Source: DATJBF01 sp035516795
GTDB taxonomy: Bacteria > Verrucomicrobiota > Verrucomicrobiia > Palsa-1439
Direction: 5' to 3'
NCBI GenBank assembly: GCA_035516795.1
Contig: DATIZX010000043.1
Span: forward strand, 3,796 to 67,795
DNA: 64,000 nt
This document shows, in pieces, positions 42,346 to 50,248 of the stretch. The first letter of the stretch is position 1, and every line of letters starts with the position of its first letter. The notes beneath the pieces are model-generated. The model saw nothing but the letters and a program-made list of their open reading frames with translations. It was not told the origin of the DNA and ran no database searches. A program made the position numbers and the translations under genes.

Positions 42346-44553
42346 ATGTCTACTCGGGTATTGCAAACGTTCTCATCCATCACTATCAGCGCACTGCTGG
42401 CGTTGAGCCTAATCATTTCATCTCGTGCGGCTTACGGCGACTGGACCAATGTGTGGAGCGACGAATTTGATGGCACGAGCATAGATACGTCGAAATGGAC
42501 GTTTGATACTGGCACCGGCTGTCCGAGCCTTTGCGGCTGGGGTAACAGCGAACTCGAGTATTACACGAGCCGCACCAACAATGTGTATGTCGCCGACGGC
42601 ATGCTCCATATCATTGCTCGCCAAGAAAGCTATATGGGATCCTCATACACCTCGGCACGGCTAAAGACACAGGGCCTATTCGCCAAGAAATATGGTCGGT
42701 TCGAGTTCCGCGCCAGACTCCCCCATGGCCAAGGATACTGGCCCGCTCTCTGGATGATGCCTCGCGATTCCGTTTACGGTGGCTGGGCTGCTTCCGGCGA
42801 AATCGACATCATGGAAAACAAAGGCAGTAGTTATAACATTATCGGAGGCACGGACATTTTCGGTGGGCAGTACCCAGACCAGCAGTATGATTCTACGAGT
42901 TACACGGTGCCGACTGCGGTCACTAATTTCCATGTTTACGCTTTCGAATGGACCACAAACTCTTTGAAATGGTACGTGGACGATTTTCTGTATAAGACCG
43001 CCACCAATTGGTGGAGCTCAGGCGGCAGTTATCCCGCACCTTTCGATCAGTATTTTTACATCCTCATGAATCTTGCGGTTGGTGGAAATTACGGCGGTGA
43101 TCCGGACGGTACTACCGTTTTCCCCGGCGAGATGGATGTCGATTACGTTCGTGTCTATGATTACGTAGAGGCCACAAACCCGCCCTCAACTCCCACGGGA
43201 CTGACGGCAACAGTTGGCGGAACGCAGATCACGCTCAATTGGAGCAACTCGACCACTGCAACGAGTTACAATGTTAAGCGCGCGACGGTCAGTGGCGGGC
43301 CGTACACCACTATCGCCAATCCCAGCGCGAACAGTTACACCGATACCAATGTCCTCAACTGCACGACCTATTACTACGTCGTCTCGGCCACGAACTCGCT
43401 CGGTGAAAGTACGAATTCTGTCGAAGTATCTGCCGCGCTCGGCGGGTACTCCCTGGCAGTCAACTCCGGCGGCAGTGCCGCCAGTCCTTTTGTGGCCGAT
43501 GCGTACGTATCGGGCGGAACTGTGGCTGCGCCGACAGGATCGGCTATTGACACCACTGGTGTGACCAATCCCGCACCTCAAGCCGTCTATCAAACCGAGC
43601 GTTACGGCACTTTTACGTACGCTTTCGGCGGCCTGACGACCGGCACCGCTTACAAAGTGCGGCTGCATGAGGCCGAGTTTTACTGGAACGCGGCCAATAA
43701 ACGTACATTCAATGTCACGATCAATGGCACCCAGGTCCTGACAAACTACGATATCTTCGTGGCAGCCGGCGGACAGTACAAGGCGATCGTTCCGGAGTTC
43801 ATGACAACGCCTAATAGTAGTGGTCAGATCGTCGTTCAGTTTACTGTGGGCAGCGTAGACGAGCCAAAATCCAGCGGCATCGAAATCATCCTGCCCACTC
43901 CCTCGGCACCGACCGGACTGACAGCGAGTGGTGGAGTTGAGCAAGTGGCCTTGGCTTGGAACGCAGTGCCGGGTGCCAACGGCTACGGCATCTACCGATC
44001 AATGGTCAGTGGCGGCCCCTACGTGACAGTGACGAACGGCGCGACCGGTACCACTTATACCGATACCGGCTTGGCAGACGGAACGCTGTATTATTACGTG
44101 GTGACGACCACCCAAGGTTCTTGCCAAAGCACGAATTCCGTCGAGGTCAGCGCAACAACGACGGCGCAACTGACGCCGTTCCAGCAATGGCAAATGAATT
44201 ATTTCAACTGTACCAACTGCCCACAAGCTGACGCCAATGCGGATCCGGACGGCGATGGTCAGAATAACATGCTGGAGTTTCTTGCCGGCACCGATCCGAC
44301 CGACAGCACCTCTTCGTTGCGTATCGTCTCGATTGAACCCGAAGGCAACGATATCCGCGTTACCTGGACGATGGGCAGCGGCAGGACCAATGCGTTGCAG
44401 GCAGCGGCGGGCGACGGAGGCGGGGATTACGTTACAAACTTCACGGACATCTTTACCGTTACCAACACGGTCGGCACGGTGACCAATTATCTCGACACCA
44501 ACGCAGCCACCAATGCACCGGCCCGCTACTACCGCGTGCGCATTGTGCCGTGA
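42346..44553 (+). CDS. Secreted GH16 beta-glucanase with Fn3 and malectin-like domains
   Basis: 735 residues from ATG 42346; an ATG at 42328 adds six residues. Signal peptide 'LLALSLIISSRAAYG'. GH16 domain about 30-280: 'NVWSDEFDGTSIDTSKWTF', 'ELEYYTSRTNNVYV', active site 'GEIDIMENKG' with Glu152, Asp154 and Glu157, and 'MDVDYVRVYD'. Then Fn3, a malectin/CBM57-like domain ('GYSLAVNSGGSAASPFVADA' to 'SGIEIILPTPSA'), a second Fn3, a dockerin-like 'DANADPDGDGQNNMLEFLAG' calcium segment and a terminal domain ending 'ARYYRVRIVP'. It cuts beta-1,3 or mixed-linkage glucan extracellularly. It complements the laminarinase, with different accessory modules. Confidence 0.92.
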   Translation: MSTRVLQTFSSITISALLALSLIISSRAAYGDWTNVWSDEFDGTSIDTSKWTFDTGTGCPSLCGWGNSELEYYTSRTNNVYVADGMLHIIARQESYMGSSYTSARLKTQGLFAKKYGRFEFRARLPHGQGYWPALWMMPRDSVYGGWAASGEIDIMENKGSSYNIIGGTDIFGGQYPDQQYDSTSYTVPTAVTNFHVYAFEWTTNSLKWYVDDFLYKTATNWWSSGGSYPAPFDQYFYILMNLAVGGNYGGDPDGTTVFPGEMDVDYVRVYDYVEATNPPSTPTGLTATVGGTQITLNWSNSTTATSYNVKRATVSGGPYTTIANPSANSYTDTNVLNCTTYYYVVSATNSLGESTNSVEVSAALGGYSLAVNSGGSAASPFVADAYVSGGTVAAPTGSAIDTTGVTNPAPQAVYQTERYGTFTYAFGGLTTGTAYKVRLHEAEFYWNAANKRTFNVTINGTQVLTNYDIFVAAGGQYKAIVPEFMTTPNSSGQIVVQFTVGSVDEPKSSGIEIILPTPSAPTGLTASGGVEQVALAWNAVPGANGYGIYRSMVSGGPYVTVTNGATGTTYTDTGLADGTLYYYVVTTTQGSCQSTNSVEVSATTTAQLTPFQQWQMNYFNCTNCPQADANADPDGDGQNNMLEFLAGTDPTDSTSSLRIVSIEPEGNDIRVTWTMGSGRTNALQAAAGDGGGDYVTNFTDIFTVTNTVGTVTNYLDTNAATNAPARYYRVRIVP

Positions 44554-44626
44554 CGATGTTGGTTGCACGGCGCAAGACAACTTCGTCCATTTGTCGTCGG
44601 AATTTGCGGCTCGGTGTAACTGCCAG

Positions 44627-45024
44627 TCAGAACTCCCGGTCAAAACGTTCGTTCGGTTTTGCGGGCTGCCAATAGATGACGGCGCTCGGGTCTCTTTTGA
44701 GTTTGAGTAGGTCCACCCCAATGAGCCGCATGATTAACGCAAGTGGCGTCAAGACGCAGTGAAAAAACAACCCCAGCAGAACCACACTCACGACATGGCC
44801 GACTCCGGAACTCGGGCCATCCCCGCGCGGTAGAAGCACCGGAACCACCGTGGACGGATCAGGCAAGCGAGCAGTAACAAGCCCAACACGATAAGCACTA
44901 GGATTAACAGCGGCGGTGAGATGATTTGCCGCTTCCAAAGCGCGGCGGTGGCTGCAGCCAAGAGCACTGCCACTGACGCTGTGAATTTCTGCCACTCCCG
45001 AGGATTTTCCTTCAGTTTCAGTCG
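44627..45024 (-). pseudogene. SxtJ-like small membrane protein, frameshifted
   Basis: The minus strand encodes 'PREWQKFTASVAVLLAAATA' then 'PLLILVLIVLGLLLLACLIR' and 'FYRAGMARV', after which the frame shifts near 44800. The expected ending, 'LLGLFFHCVLTPLALIMRLI' with 'SAVIYWQPAKPNERFDREF', continues in another frame to a stop at 44627. This is the two-part pattern of SxtJ-family proteins that sit beside carbamoyltransferases in saxitoxin, nodulation-factor and surface-polysaccharide clusters. Broken, so non-functional. Confidence 0.65.
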
Positions 45025-45815
45025 CCTGTCTTGGTCCGGAGTCAGCGGAGCGTTCCGTTCGAGTTTCTTCAATGGCCGGACCGTACGCTCCAGGATGAAA
45101 TTGCCAATGACCAGGTAGTCCATCCCGGTGTTGACGAAGCAGCGATAGGCGTCGTCTGGCGTGCAAACCACAGGCGCGCCATGCACATTGAAGGAGGTGT
45201 TCACCAGCACGCCACAGCCGTGTAGCGGGTCTCAACTGCGCCGTCCGGTTGCCGGGGTGGGCCGCCAAAAAAGCCGATGGAATCTTGCGTTGGTCATCCG
45301 TACCCCGCGCAGGAAATCAAAACAATCCAGATCCAACCCAAACGAGCCATCGGGTTTCAAATCCATGAGGTGCTCGTAGATCGTCTGCACATATTTCGGC
45401 TCGCCATATGGCGCGAGGCCCATCAGCTTGTACTCGCCGGAATTGACGCGGAACCCACAGTACGCAGTGAACGCCGAATAGAGCAGGCCGAGAGAGTGCG
45501 GGAAGCGCAACTCCTTGAGCGTTTCCAGACGATGGCCGACCCCTGGCCGATGGTTGTCGTGGCGTACTCCTCTACTCCATCCACCGTCACAATGGCCGCT
45601 TCGTCGAACGGCGATGGATAAAAGGCACTGGCGGCATGAGCCTAATGATGTTGCGTGAAGAGCATCTCGCAGCGGTTGCTCAGGCCGGGGAGTCCTTCAC
45701 GGATCGTTTTGCGCAGATTCAGTTTCTCATTCAACCATGCGGACATCGCCTGGAGGAACGTTTGGAAACCCAAGGGTGCAACTGTAAGACAGGTATTCGA
45801 GGAACTCGCCTGGTC
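45025..45815 (-). pseudogene. NodU/CmcH-type carbamoyltransferase, truncated and decayed
   Basis: Recognisable pieces in order on the minus strand: 'FQTFLQAMSAWLNEKLNLRK', 'GLPGLSNRCEMLFTQHH' followed by an in-frame TAG, 'AHAASAFYPSPFDEAAIVTV' with 'DGVEEYATTTIG', a frameshift, 'LKELRFPHSLGLLYSAFTAY' and 'NSGEYKLMGLAPYGEPKYVQ', a missing block of roughly 150-200 residues near 45220, then 'VLVNTSFNVHGAPVVCTPDD' and 'GMDYLVIGNFILER'. The first 100 or so residues are absent; the remnant begins right after the stop of the neighbouring secreted-protein gene. Intact family members carbamoylate sugars or antibiotics. Multiple lesions make this a certain pseudogene. Confidence 0.85.
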
Positions 45816-45819
45816 TCCG

Positions 45820-46713
45820 TTAAAGACGGACCACGAAGTCGTGTCCGTTCAAATCCAACGTCACCTGATCGCGGTCGATTTTCTTTACAGTCGCGCCGTC
45901 GACATAGTTCTTCTCGACTACGACCTTGCCGTTGATCACCGCGAGTAAATCACCGTCGGGCAGGTTCATAATGCCGGTCAGCTTGAACGGCTGATCGCTC
46001 GGGCTTGACGCACCAGAAGAAGTGCTAATCATGAAGTCGATGACTTTTGGGCTTACACCGCTTTCTTTCATGTCGATGATTTCAACGGCTGTCAAGTGAT
46101 ACACCACATGGGAATTGCGGATTTGGTCAATGATGACTTTATCACTCAGCCCAACCTTGGCCAGCGCCTTCACTTCCGCTACTCCCAACGATTGACTTTG
46201 GGGGCTATACTGTGTCGTAAACTGTTGTTGACGCATTGACGCTGCTTGAGGAATATCGTGATCCGCTGCCACCGCCGGAACCGAATGATCAACAGCCACC
46301 AACTGTGAGTTTTGCGCCTCTGGAGCGGGCAATGGTGAAGCGTAGATTACCGCCGGCGGTGAACTGTAGACGGTGGGTGAACTGTAGACGACAGTGGGTG
46401 TATCGTACACGGGCGGCGGTGGATAGTCGCAGTAATCGTAGCTTGGTGGAAGCGAGTACACGTAAGCGAAGGAGAAGTCCGAACGATACCAACGGCCAAA
46501 TCGCCCGTACTGATGGTAGTTCCTTGCGAAATATCCGCTCCGGAATCCATTCAAGAACCTACCAGAATATCCACCGCGGTATCCGCCAGCACGTCCGCCC
46601 AACGAGAAAACTGCTCCTGATCCACGGGCGTTATGGGCCAACGCTGTTAAGCCCGAGAAGCTGACGACAATAGCGAGGGCAACCGCACTGAGAAGGTTGG
46701 CGGGACGTTTCAT
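45820..46713 (-). CDS. Secreted protein of unknown function with a GspB/GspC-like C-terminal segment
   Basis: 297 residues from ATG 46713 (GGAG six bases upstream). Signal peptide 'SAVALAIVVSFSGLTALA', then a Gly/Arg/Tyr-rich stretch ('GGRAGGYRGGYSGRFLNGFR') and a Tyr/Pro/Ser-rich stretch ('YPPPPVYDTPTVVYSSPTVY'), both low-complexity. Residues about 180-230 ('GVAEVKALAKVGLSDKVIID' to 'SGVSPKVIDFMI') form a two-repeat helical domain common in planctomycete/verrucomicrobial exported proteins. The tail ('LLAVINGKVVVEKNYVDGAT' to 'LNGHDFVVRL') resembles the small beta-domain of type II secretion GspB/GspC proteins. No function assigned. It sits upstream of the carbamoyltransferase remnant. Confidence 0.75.
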   Translation of the reverse strand: MKRPANLLSAVALAIVVSFSGLTALAHNARGSGAVFSLGGRAGGYRGGYSGRFLNGFRSGYFARNYHQYGRFGRWYRSDFSFAYVYSLPPSYDYCDYPPPPVYDTPTVVYSSPTVYSSPPAVIYASPLPAPEAQNSQLVAVDHSVPAVAADHDIPQAASMRQQQFTTQYSPQSQSLGVAEVKALAKVGLSDKVIIDQIRNSHVVYHLTAVEIIDMKESGVSPKVIDFMISTSSGASSPSDQPFKLTGIMNLPDGDLLAVINGKVVVEKNYVDGATVKKIDRDQVTLDLNGHDFVVRL

Positions 46714-47262
46714 GGCACACTCCAATCTGCTGCCAAAAACAGACTACGCCTAACAGCGAATAATGCAAGCCGATGTCAGCCACTCCTATCATGAATCGCA
46801 TTTTGGCGAGCGCAATATTCCGACTCCAGAACTCAGGACAAGAGCCGAGTGCCAATGCTACCTGCTCGGAATTGTGCGGGGGGAACGTGGACAACTCCGG
46901 TCTTCACCGCGAGCACTTTCTCTTGACTGTAATCTTTTCCCGGACTCGCCGGATTCATTTCGCGCAGCCGGACTTGCGGACCTTGGCTTTGTATGGCAGG
47001 GACTTCTCGGCCGCGAATGTCGTATCGCCGATGAGCACCATGACCGGCAGTGCGACCTTCTCGCCGCCCTTGGCAGTCGCGGTGTTCCTCAGACCGTAGG
47101 CCGCCCACGGCGGCGCCCAAGAACCCGCGCTTCGAATTGCATGTGGTTCTGATAGTTGACGGTTGGAGGCGCGAGCTGAATCCGAGGCCGAGATGGTTTT
47201 GCTCTTGCTTTCCGGCAAGTGTGAATCTGTAATCAGCACGTTACTTGTACGGAGGCTTCATC
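46714..47262. other. Intergenic region without a recognised gene
   Basis: Several overlapping frames of 60-130 codons exist on both strands, none with a credible start or recognised domain. The minus-strand segment near 46955-47110 ('ALPVMVLIGDTTFAAEKSLP' and 'YKAKVRKSGCAK') looks mildly protein-like and could be a decayed gene end. Promoters for the flanking divergent genes should lie here. Confidence 0.4.
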
Positions 47263-47415
47263 ATGAAACACATGTTCACGGGTCTTGCGATTCTGCTGGC
47301 GGCGTTGTTCTTGGGATCAGGCTGCGCCACGTCTACCCCTGGCGCCGGTAAAGAAAAGGCGACAGTCTCACCTCCGGGCGAGGTTGTTTCGCCAGCGGTT
47401 GCCGCTCCTCGGTAG
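47263..47415 (+). CDS. Small lipoprotein (50 residues)
   Basis: A short gene with GGAGG 7 bases before ATG 47263. The product starts 'MKHMFTGLAILLAALFLGSG' and then Cys, a lipoprotein-type signal, though Gly rather than Leu/Val sits at -3. The remaining about 30 residues ('ATSTPGAGKEKATVSPPGEV' and on) are Pro/Thr/Ala-rich and probably disordered. No homologous family recognised. Such tiny lipoproteins (entericidin- or osmotically-induced-like) are common and often stress-related. It precedes the aquaporin gene by 52 bp on the same strand. Confidence 0.65.
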   Translation: MKHMFTGLAILLAALFLGSGCATSTPGAGKEKATVSPPGEVVSPAVAAPR

Positions 47416-47467
47416 AAGATTCAACCCTGTCGTCAATTGAATAATACGAATCTGGTTTGTGATACTG

Positions 47468-48265
47468 ATGCGAATGCCGCGGGCAATATTCCTATCGGAG
47501 TTGATCGGCACGGCATTGTTGGTTGGCATCGGATTGTCGTTTGTGATCTTGGATTTCGGCGCGGGTAGCCCGGTCCCGCAGTGGCTGCCGAACGCGGGGT
47601 TCCGCCGCGTGTTGACCGGGTTTCTATTTGGAATGACCGGCGCCATGATCACAATCTCGCCGGTCGGCAAACATAGCGGAGCGCACCTCAATCCCGTCGT
47701 GACGCTAGCATTCTGGTTAATCAAAAAACTACCGGACGGCTGCGCCACTGGCTATGTGGCCGCGCAGTTGATCGGGGCCGTCATCGGAGCCGTGCCACTG
47801 CTCGCGTGGGGGGCGATGGGACGGAGCGTGGAGTTTGGCGCGACCGTCCCGACCGGGTTAGTGATGGGCCTTGCCGGTGAAATGCTGGCGACGTTCGCGA
47901 TGGTGGGGTTGCTGTTTTATTTTCTGCGGCGGCCGCGGTTGCGAGCGTTCACGCCGGCGTTGTTCCCACTGTTGTACGCGGTCATGGTCTGGGCGGAGGG
48001 ACCGATCTCGGGGACGAGCACCAACCCCGCCCGCAGTTTCGGACCATCGTTGGTCGCCGGTAACTGGCACGGTTGGTGGATTTACTGGGTTGGTCCTGTG
48101 CTCGGTGCCGTGCTGGCAGTAACCTTGTACCAGCAGACGTGGTTGAAGGGTTTGGAGATCAAAGTCGCGAAACTGTACCACTTCGAACAGGACCCGCACG
48201 GCGTGTTCCGAATGGGACGCCCCAAGCACGGACACCGGCCGACTCCTCCTGGAGGCCGCCCATGA
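47468..48265 (+). CDS. Aquaporin / MIP family channel
   Basis: 265 residues from ATG 47468 (GTG 47459 and ATG 47474 are alternatives; no clear Shine-Dalgarno). Six membrane helices in two inverted halves, with the two pore loops 'GAHLNPVVTLAFW' and 'GTSTNPARSFGPSL'. The first motif is NPV instead of NPA, a common variant; the Arg after the second NPA is the selectivity-filter Arg. Helix 1 'ELIGTALLVGIGLSFVILDF' carries the conserved Glu. A roughly 40-residue His/Pro-rich C-terminal tail is extra. It conducts water, glycerol or small neutral solutes across the inner membrane. Confidence 0.93.
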   Translation: MRMPRAIFLSELIGTALLVGIGLSFVILDFGAGSPVPQWLPNAGFRRVLTGFLFGMTGAMITISPVGKHSGAHLNPVVTLAFWLIKKLPDGCATGYVAAQLIGAVIGAVPLLAWGAMGRSVEFGATVPTGLVMGLAGEMLATFAMVGLLFYFLRRPRLRAFTPALFPLLYAVMVWAEGPISGTSTNPARSFGPSLVAGNWHGWWIYWVGPVLGAVLAVTLYQQTWLKGLEIKVAKLYHFEQDPHGVFRMGRPKHGHRPTPPGGRP

Positions 48266-48597
48266 ACGTGCGAGCGTTATTTTCTCCCGCAAACTGAACG
48301 GCGAGAAGCTGTATTCGCAGGGTGGCAACAATGCCAAGCCGCGGGCAATAAATTCGCTGCTGTGACGAATCCCAAGCCGCCGCGTACGGGCGCCGACCCA
48401 TGGTTCTCTAAGCCTTTCTCCTAAAGGTTTCTAGGAATGCCACCGATTGCGCGCCGCCGCGCAATATGGTACCAACTCACGTTCCCGGGTATCGGTGCTG
48501 GTTTGAAGAATCCGCTCGTCGGAATTTATGGGTCGAATGGATGCTGCGGCCTTCCTCGGAGGCTGAGCGCAATCCGCGTATCTGACGGCAATCGGTT
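48266..48597. other. Intergenic region upstream of sensor kinase
   Basis: No gene supported. A short open stretch at its left end ('KLNGEKLYSQGGNNAKP') has no start or domain support. The right part should hold the promoter of the signalling cluster. Confidence 0.4.
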
Positions 48598-50184
48598 ATG
48601 AGCATCCCAATACACGTTTTGTTTGTGGAGGATTCAGAGGATGACACGGAGTTGGCATTGTGCCAACTACGCCGGGCCGGATTTGACCCAATTCACGAGC
48701 GGGTCGATATGCCCACCGATTTGAAGGCTGCGCTTGACCGGGAGGCGTGGGACGTGGTGATTTCCGATTACGCGATGCCGGGTTTCAACGGATTCGACGC
48801 ACTAAAGATCGTCCGTAACGAGGACATTGATTTGCCGTTCATCTTGATTTCCGGAACTATCGGCGAGGAAATCGCGGTGGCCGCGATGAAAGCCGGCGCC
48901 CACGACTACCTGATGAAAGGGAATCTCGCCCGGCTGGCGCCGGCGATTGAGCGGGAACTAAGGGAAGCGAAGACGCGGCGGGAACGGAAGAAAACGGAGC
49001 GCGTGTTGCAGGCCATCGTCAATTCCTCCAACGACCCCATCTTCAGCCATTCGTTGGAAGGAATCGTGAACAGTTGGAATCCGTCCGCCGAGCGACTGTT
49101 TGGTTACTCGGCGGCCGAAATTATCGGCCAGCCCGTTTGGAGCACCATTGTCCCACAGGAGAAAGTGCCGGAAGAACAAGCGGCACTAGTCCAACTCCGG
49201 GCGGGTCGACACAGCGAACATTATGAATCCGTGAGGACGACCAAAGACGGCCGCCGGCTCCCGGTTTCCATTACGATTTCGCCGATCAAGAACGGCACGG
49301 GCAACATTGTAGGCGTATCGAAAATCGTTCGCGACATCACCGAGCGTAAAAGGGCTGAGGCGGAACTGGAAGCATGGCGGCACGAACTGGAACAGCGCGT
49401 GCAAGATCGCACCGCCGAGTTGACGCTCGCCCACCGGCAACTCCAGGCGGCGGTCGAGGAACATCGGCGTTTGGAAGCCGAGGTGGCGCGCGCGATCGAA
49501 CGCGAACAGCTTCGTATCGGCCACGAATTACATGACGGGCTCGGACAGGAATTGACCGGCATTAATTACATGCTGGTGGCGCTGCAAACGAAACTGGAGA
49601 AAAAGGTTCCGCTGCTGGCTCGCGAGGCAAAACAGTTGGAACCGTTGCTCCAGCATTGCATCGAGCAAACCCGGCATCTGGCGAAGGGTTTTTACCCGGT
49701 GGAACTGGAGCGACTCGGGCTGTTGGTGGCGCTGGAGGAAATCATCCGCAAGCCCGGTTACCCCGAAAACATCTCCTATGTTGTGGAGTCAGATGAGAGC
49801 GCGAAGTACGCGGACTTCAAAGGCCCGGTGGCTATTCAGCTCTTCCGTATCGCCCAGGAAGCCGTCCACAATGCCATCAAACATTCTCAAGCCGGGCGGA
49901 TCGTGGTTCGTCTCGAGACCCGCGATGGGTCCGTCATTCTCACGGTGAGAGACGATGGCGTGGGACTTCCACCCGATTCCGAGCTAAAGGGCATGGGGCT
50001 GAGAATCATGCAGTACCGCGCTGAAACCGTGGGCGGAACGGTCAGCGTAGAAAATCAGCCGAGCAAAGGTGTGATCGTAACCTGCTCCGTGCCGATCGAG
50101 CGAGTTTCCGCGTTGTTACCAACGGCCCCGGGGCAGAATCTTCGGTCCCTTGGTAAACGCCTTCGGCACCAAGTCCGCGTTTGA
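48598..50184 (+). CDS. Response-regulator/PAS/histidine kinase hybrid (NarL-type HisKA_3)
   Basis: 528 residues, no membrane segment. A CheY-like receiver (1-125) has acidic 'VEDSEDD', phospho-acceptor Asp in 'VVISDYAMPG' and Lys in 'DYLMKGN'. A PAS domain (about 135-255, 'SNDPIFSHSLEGIVNSWN') follows, then a coiled-coil linker. The dimerisation domain carries His in 'RIGHELHDGLGQELTGINY', the HisKA_3 signature of the NarX/DesK group. ATPase has N-box 'EAVHNAIKHSQAG' and 'DDGVGLPP'. Receiver-first order means it is probably controlled by another kinase. No LuxR-type partner is adjacent. It is followed by the TonB receptor. Confidence 0.93.
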   Translation: MSIPIHVLFVEDSEDDTELALCQLRRAGFDPIHERVDMPTDLKAALDREAWDVVISDYAMPGFNGFDALKIVRNEDIDLPFILISGTIGEEIAVAAMKAGAHDYLMKGNLARLAPAIERELREAKTRRERKKTERVLQAIVNSSNDPIFSHSLEGIVNSWNPSAERLFGYSAAEIIGQPVWSTIVPQEKVPEEQAALVQLRAGRHSEHYESVRTTKDGRRLPVSITISPIKNGTGNIVGVSKIVRDITERKRAEAELEAWRHELEQRVQDRTAELTLAHRQLQAAVEEHRRLEAEVARAIEREQLRIGHELHDGLGQELTGINYMLVALQTKLEKKVPLLAREAKQLEPLLQHCIEQTRHLAKGFYPVELERLGLLVALEEIIRKPGYPENISYVVESDESAKYADFKGPVAIQLFRIAQEAVHNAIKHSQAGRIVVRLETRDGSVILTVRDDGVGLPPDSELKGMGLRIMQYRAETVGGTVSVENQPSKGVIVTCSVPIERVSALLPTAPGQNLRSLGKRLRHQVRV

Positions 50185-50248
50185 CGGGGCGCACGCATCC
50201 GGCGGACACAAGCTCGCTGTCGGAATGGGAAGTCGTGAGGCAACTTTA

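Noticed and set aside
46955..47239. Minus-strand frame with 'ALPVMVLIGDTTFAAEKSLP'
   Set aside because: Mildly protein-like but no signal, no start support and no family recognised; at most a decayed gene end.
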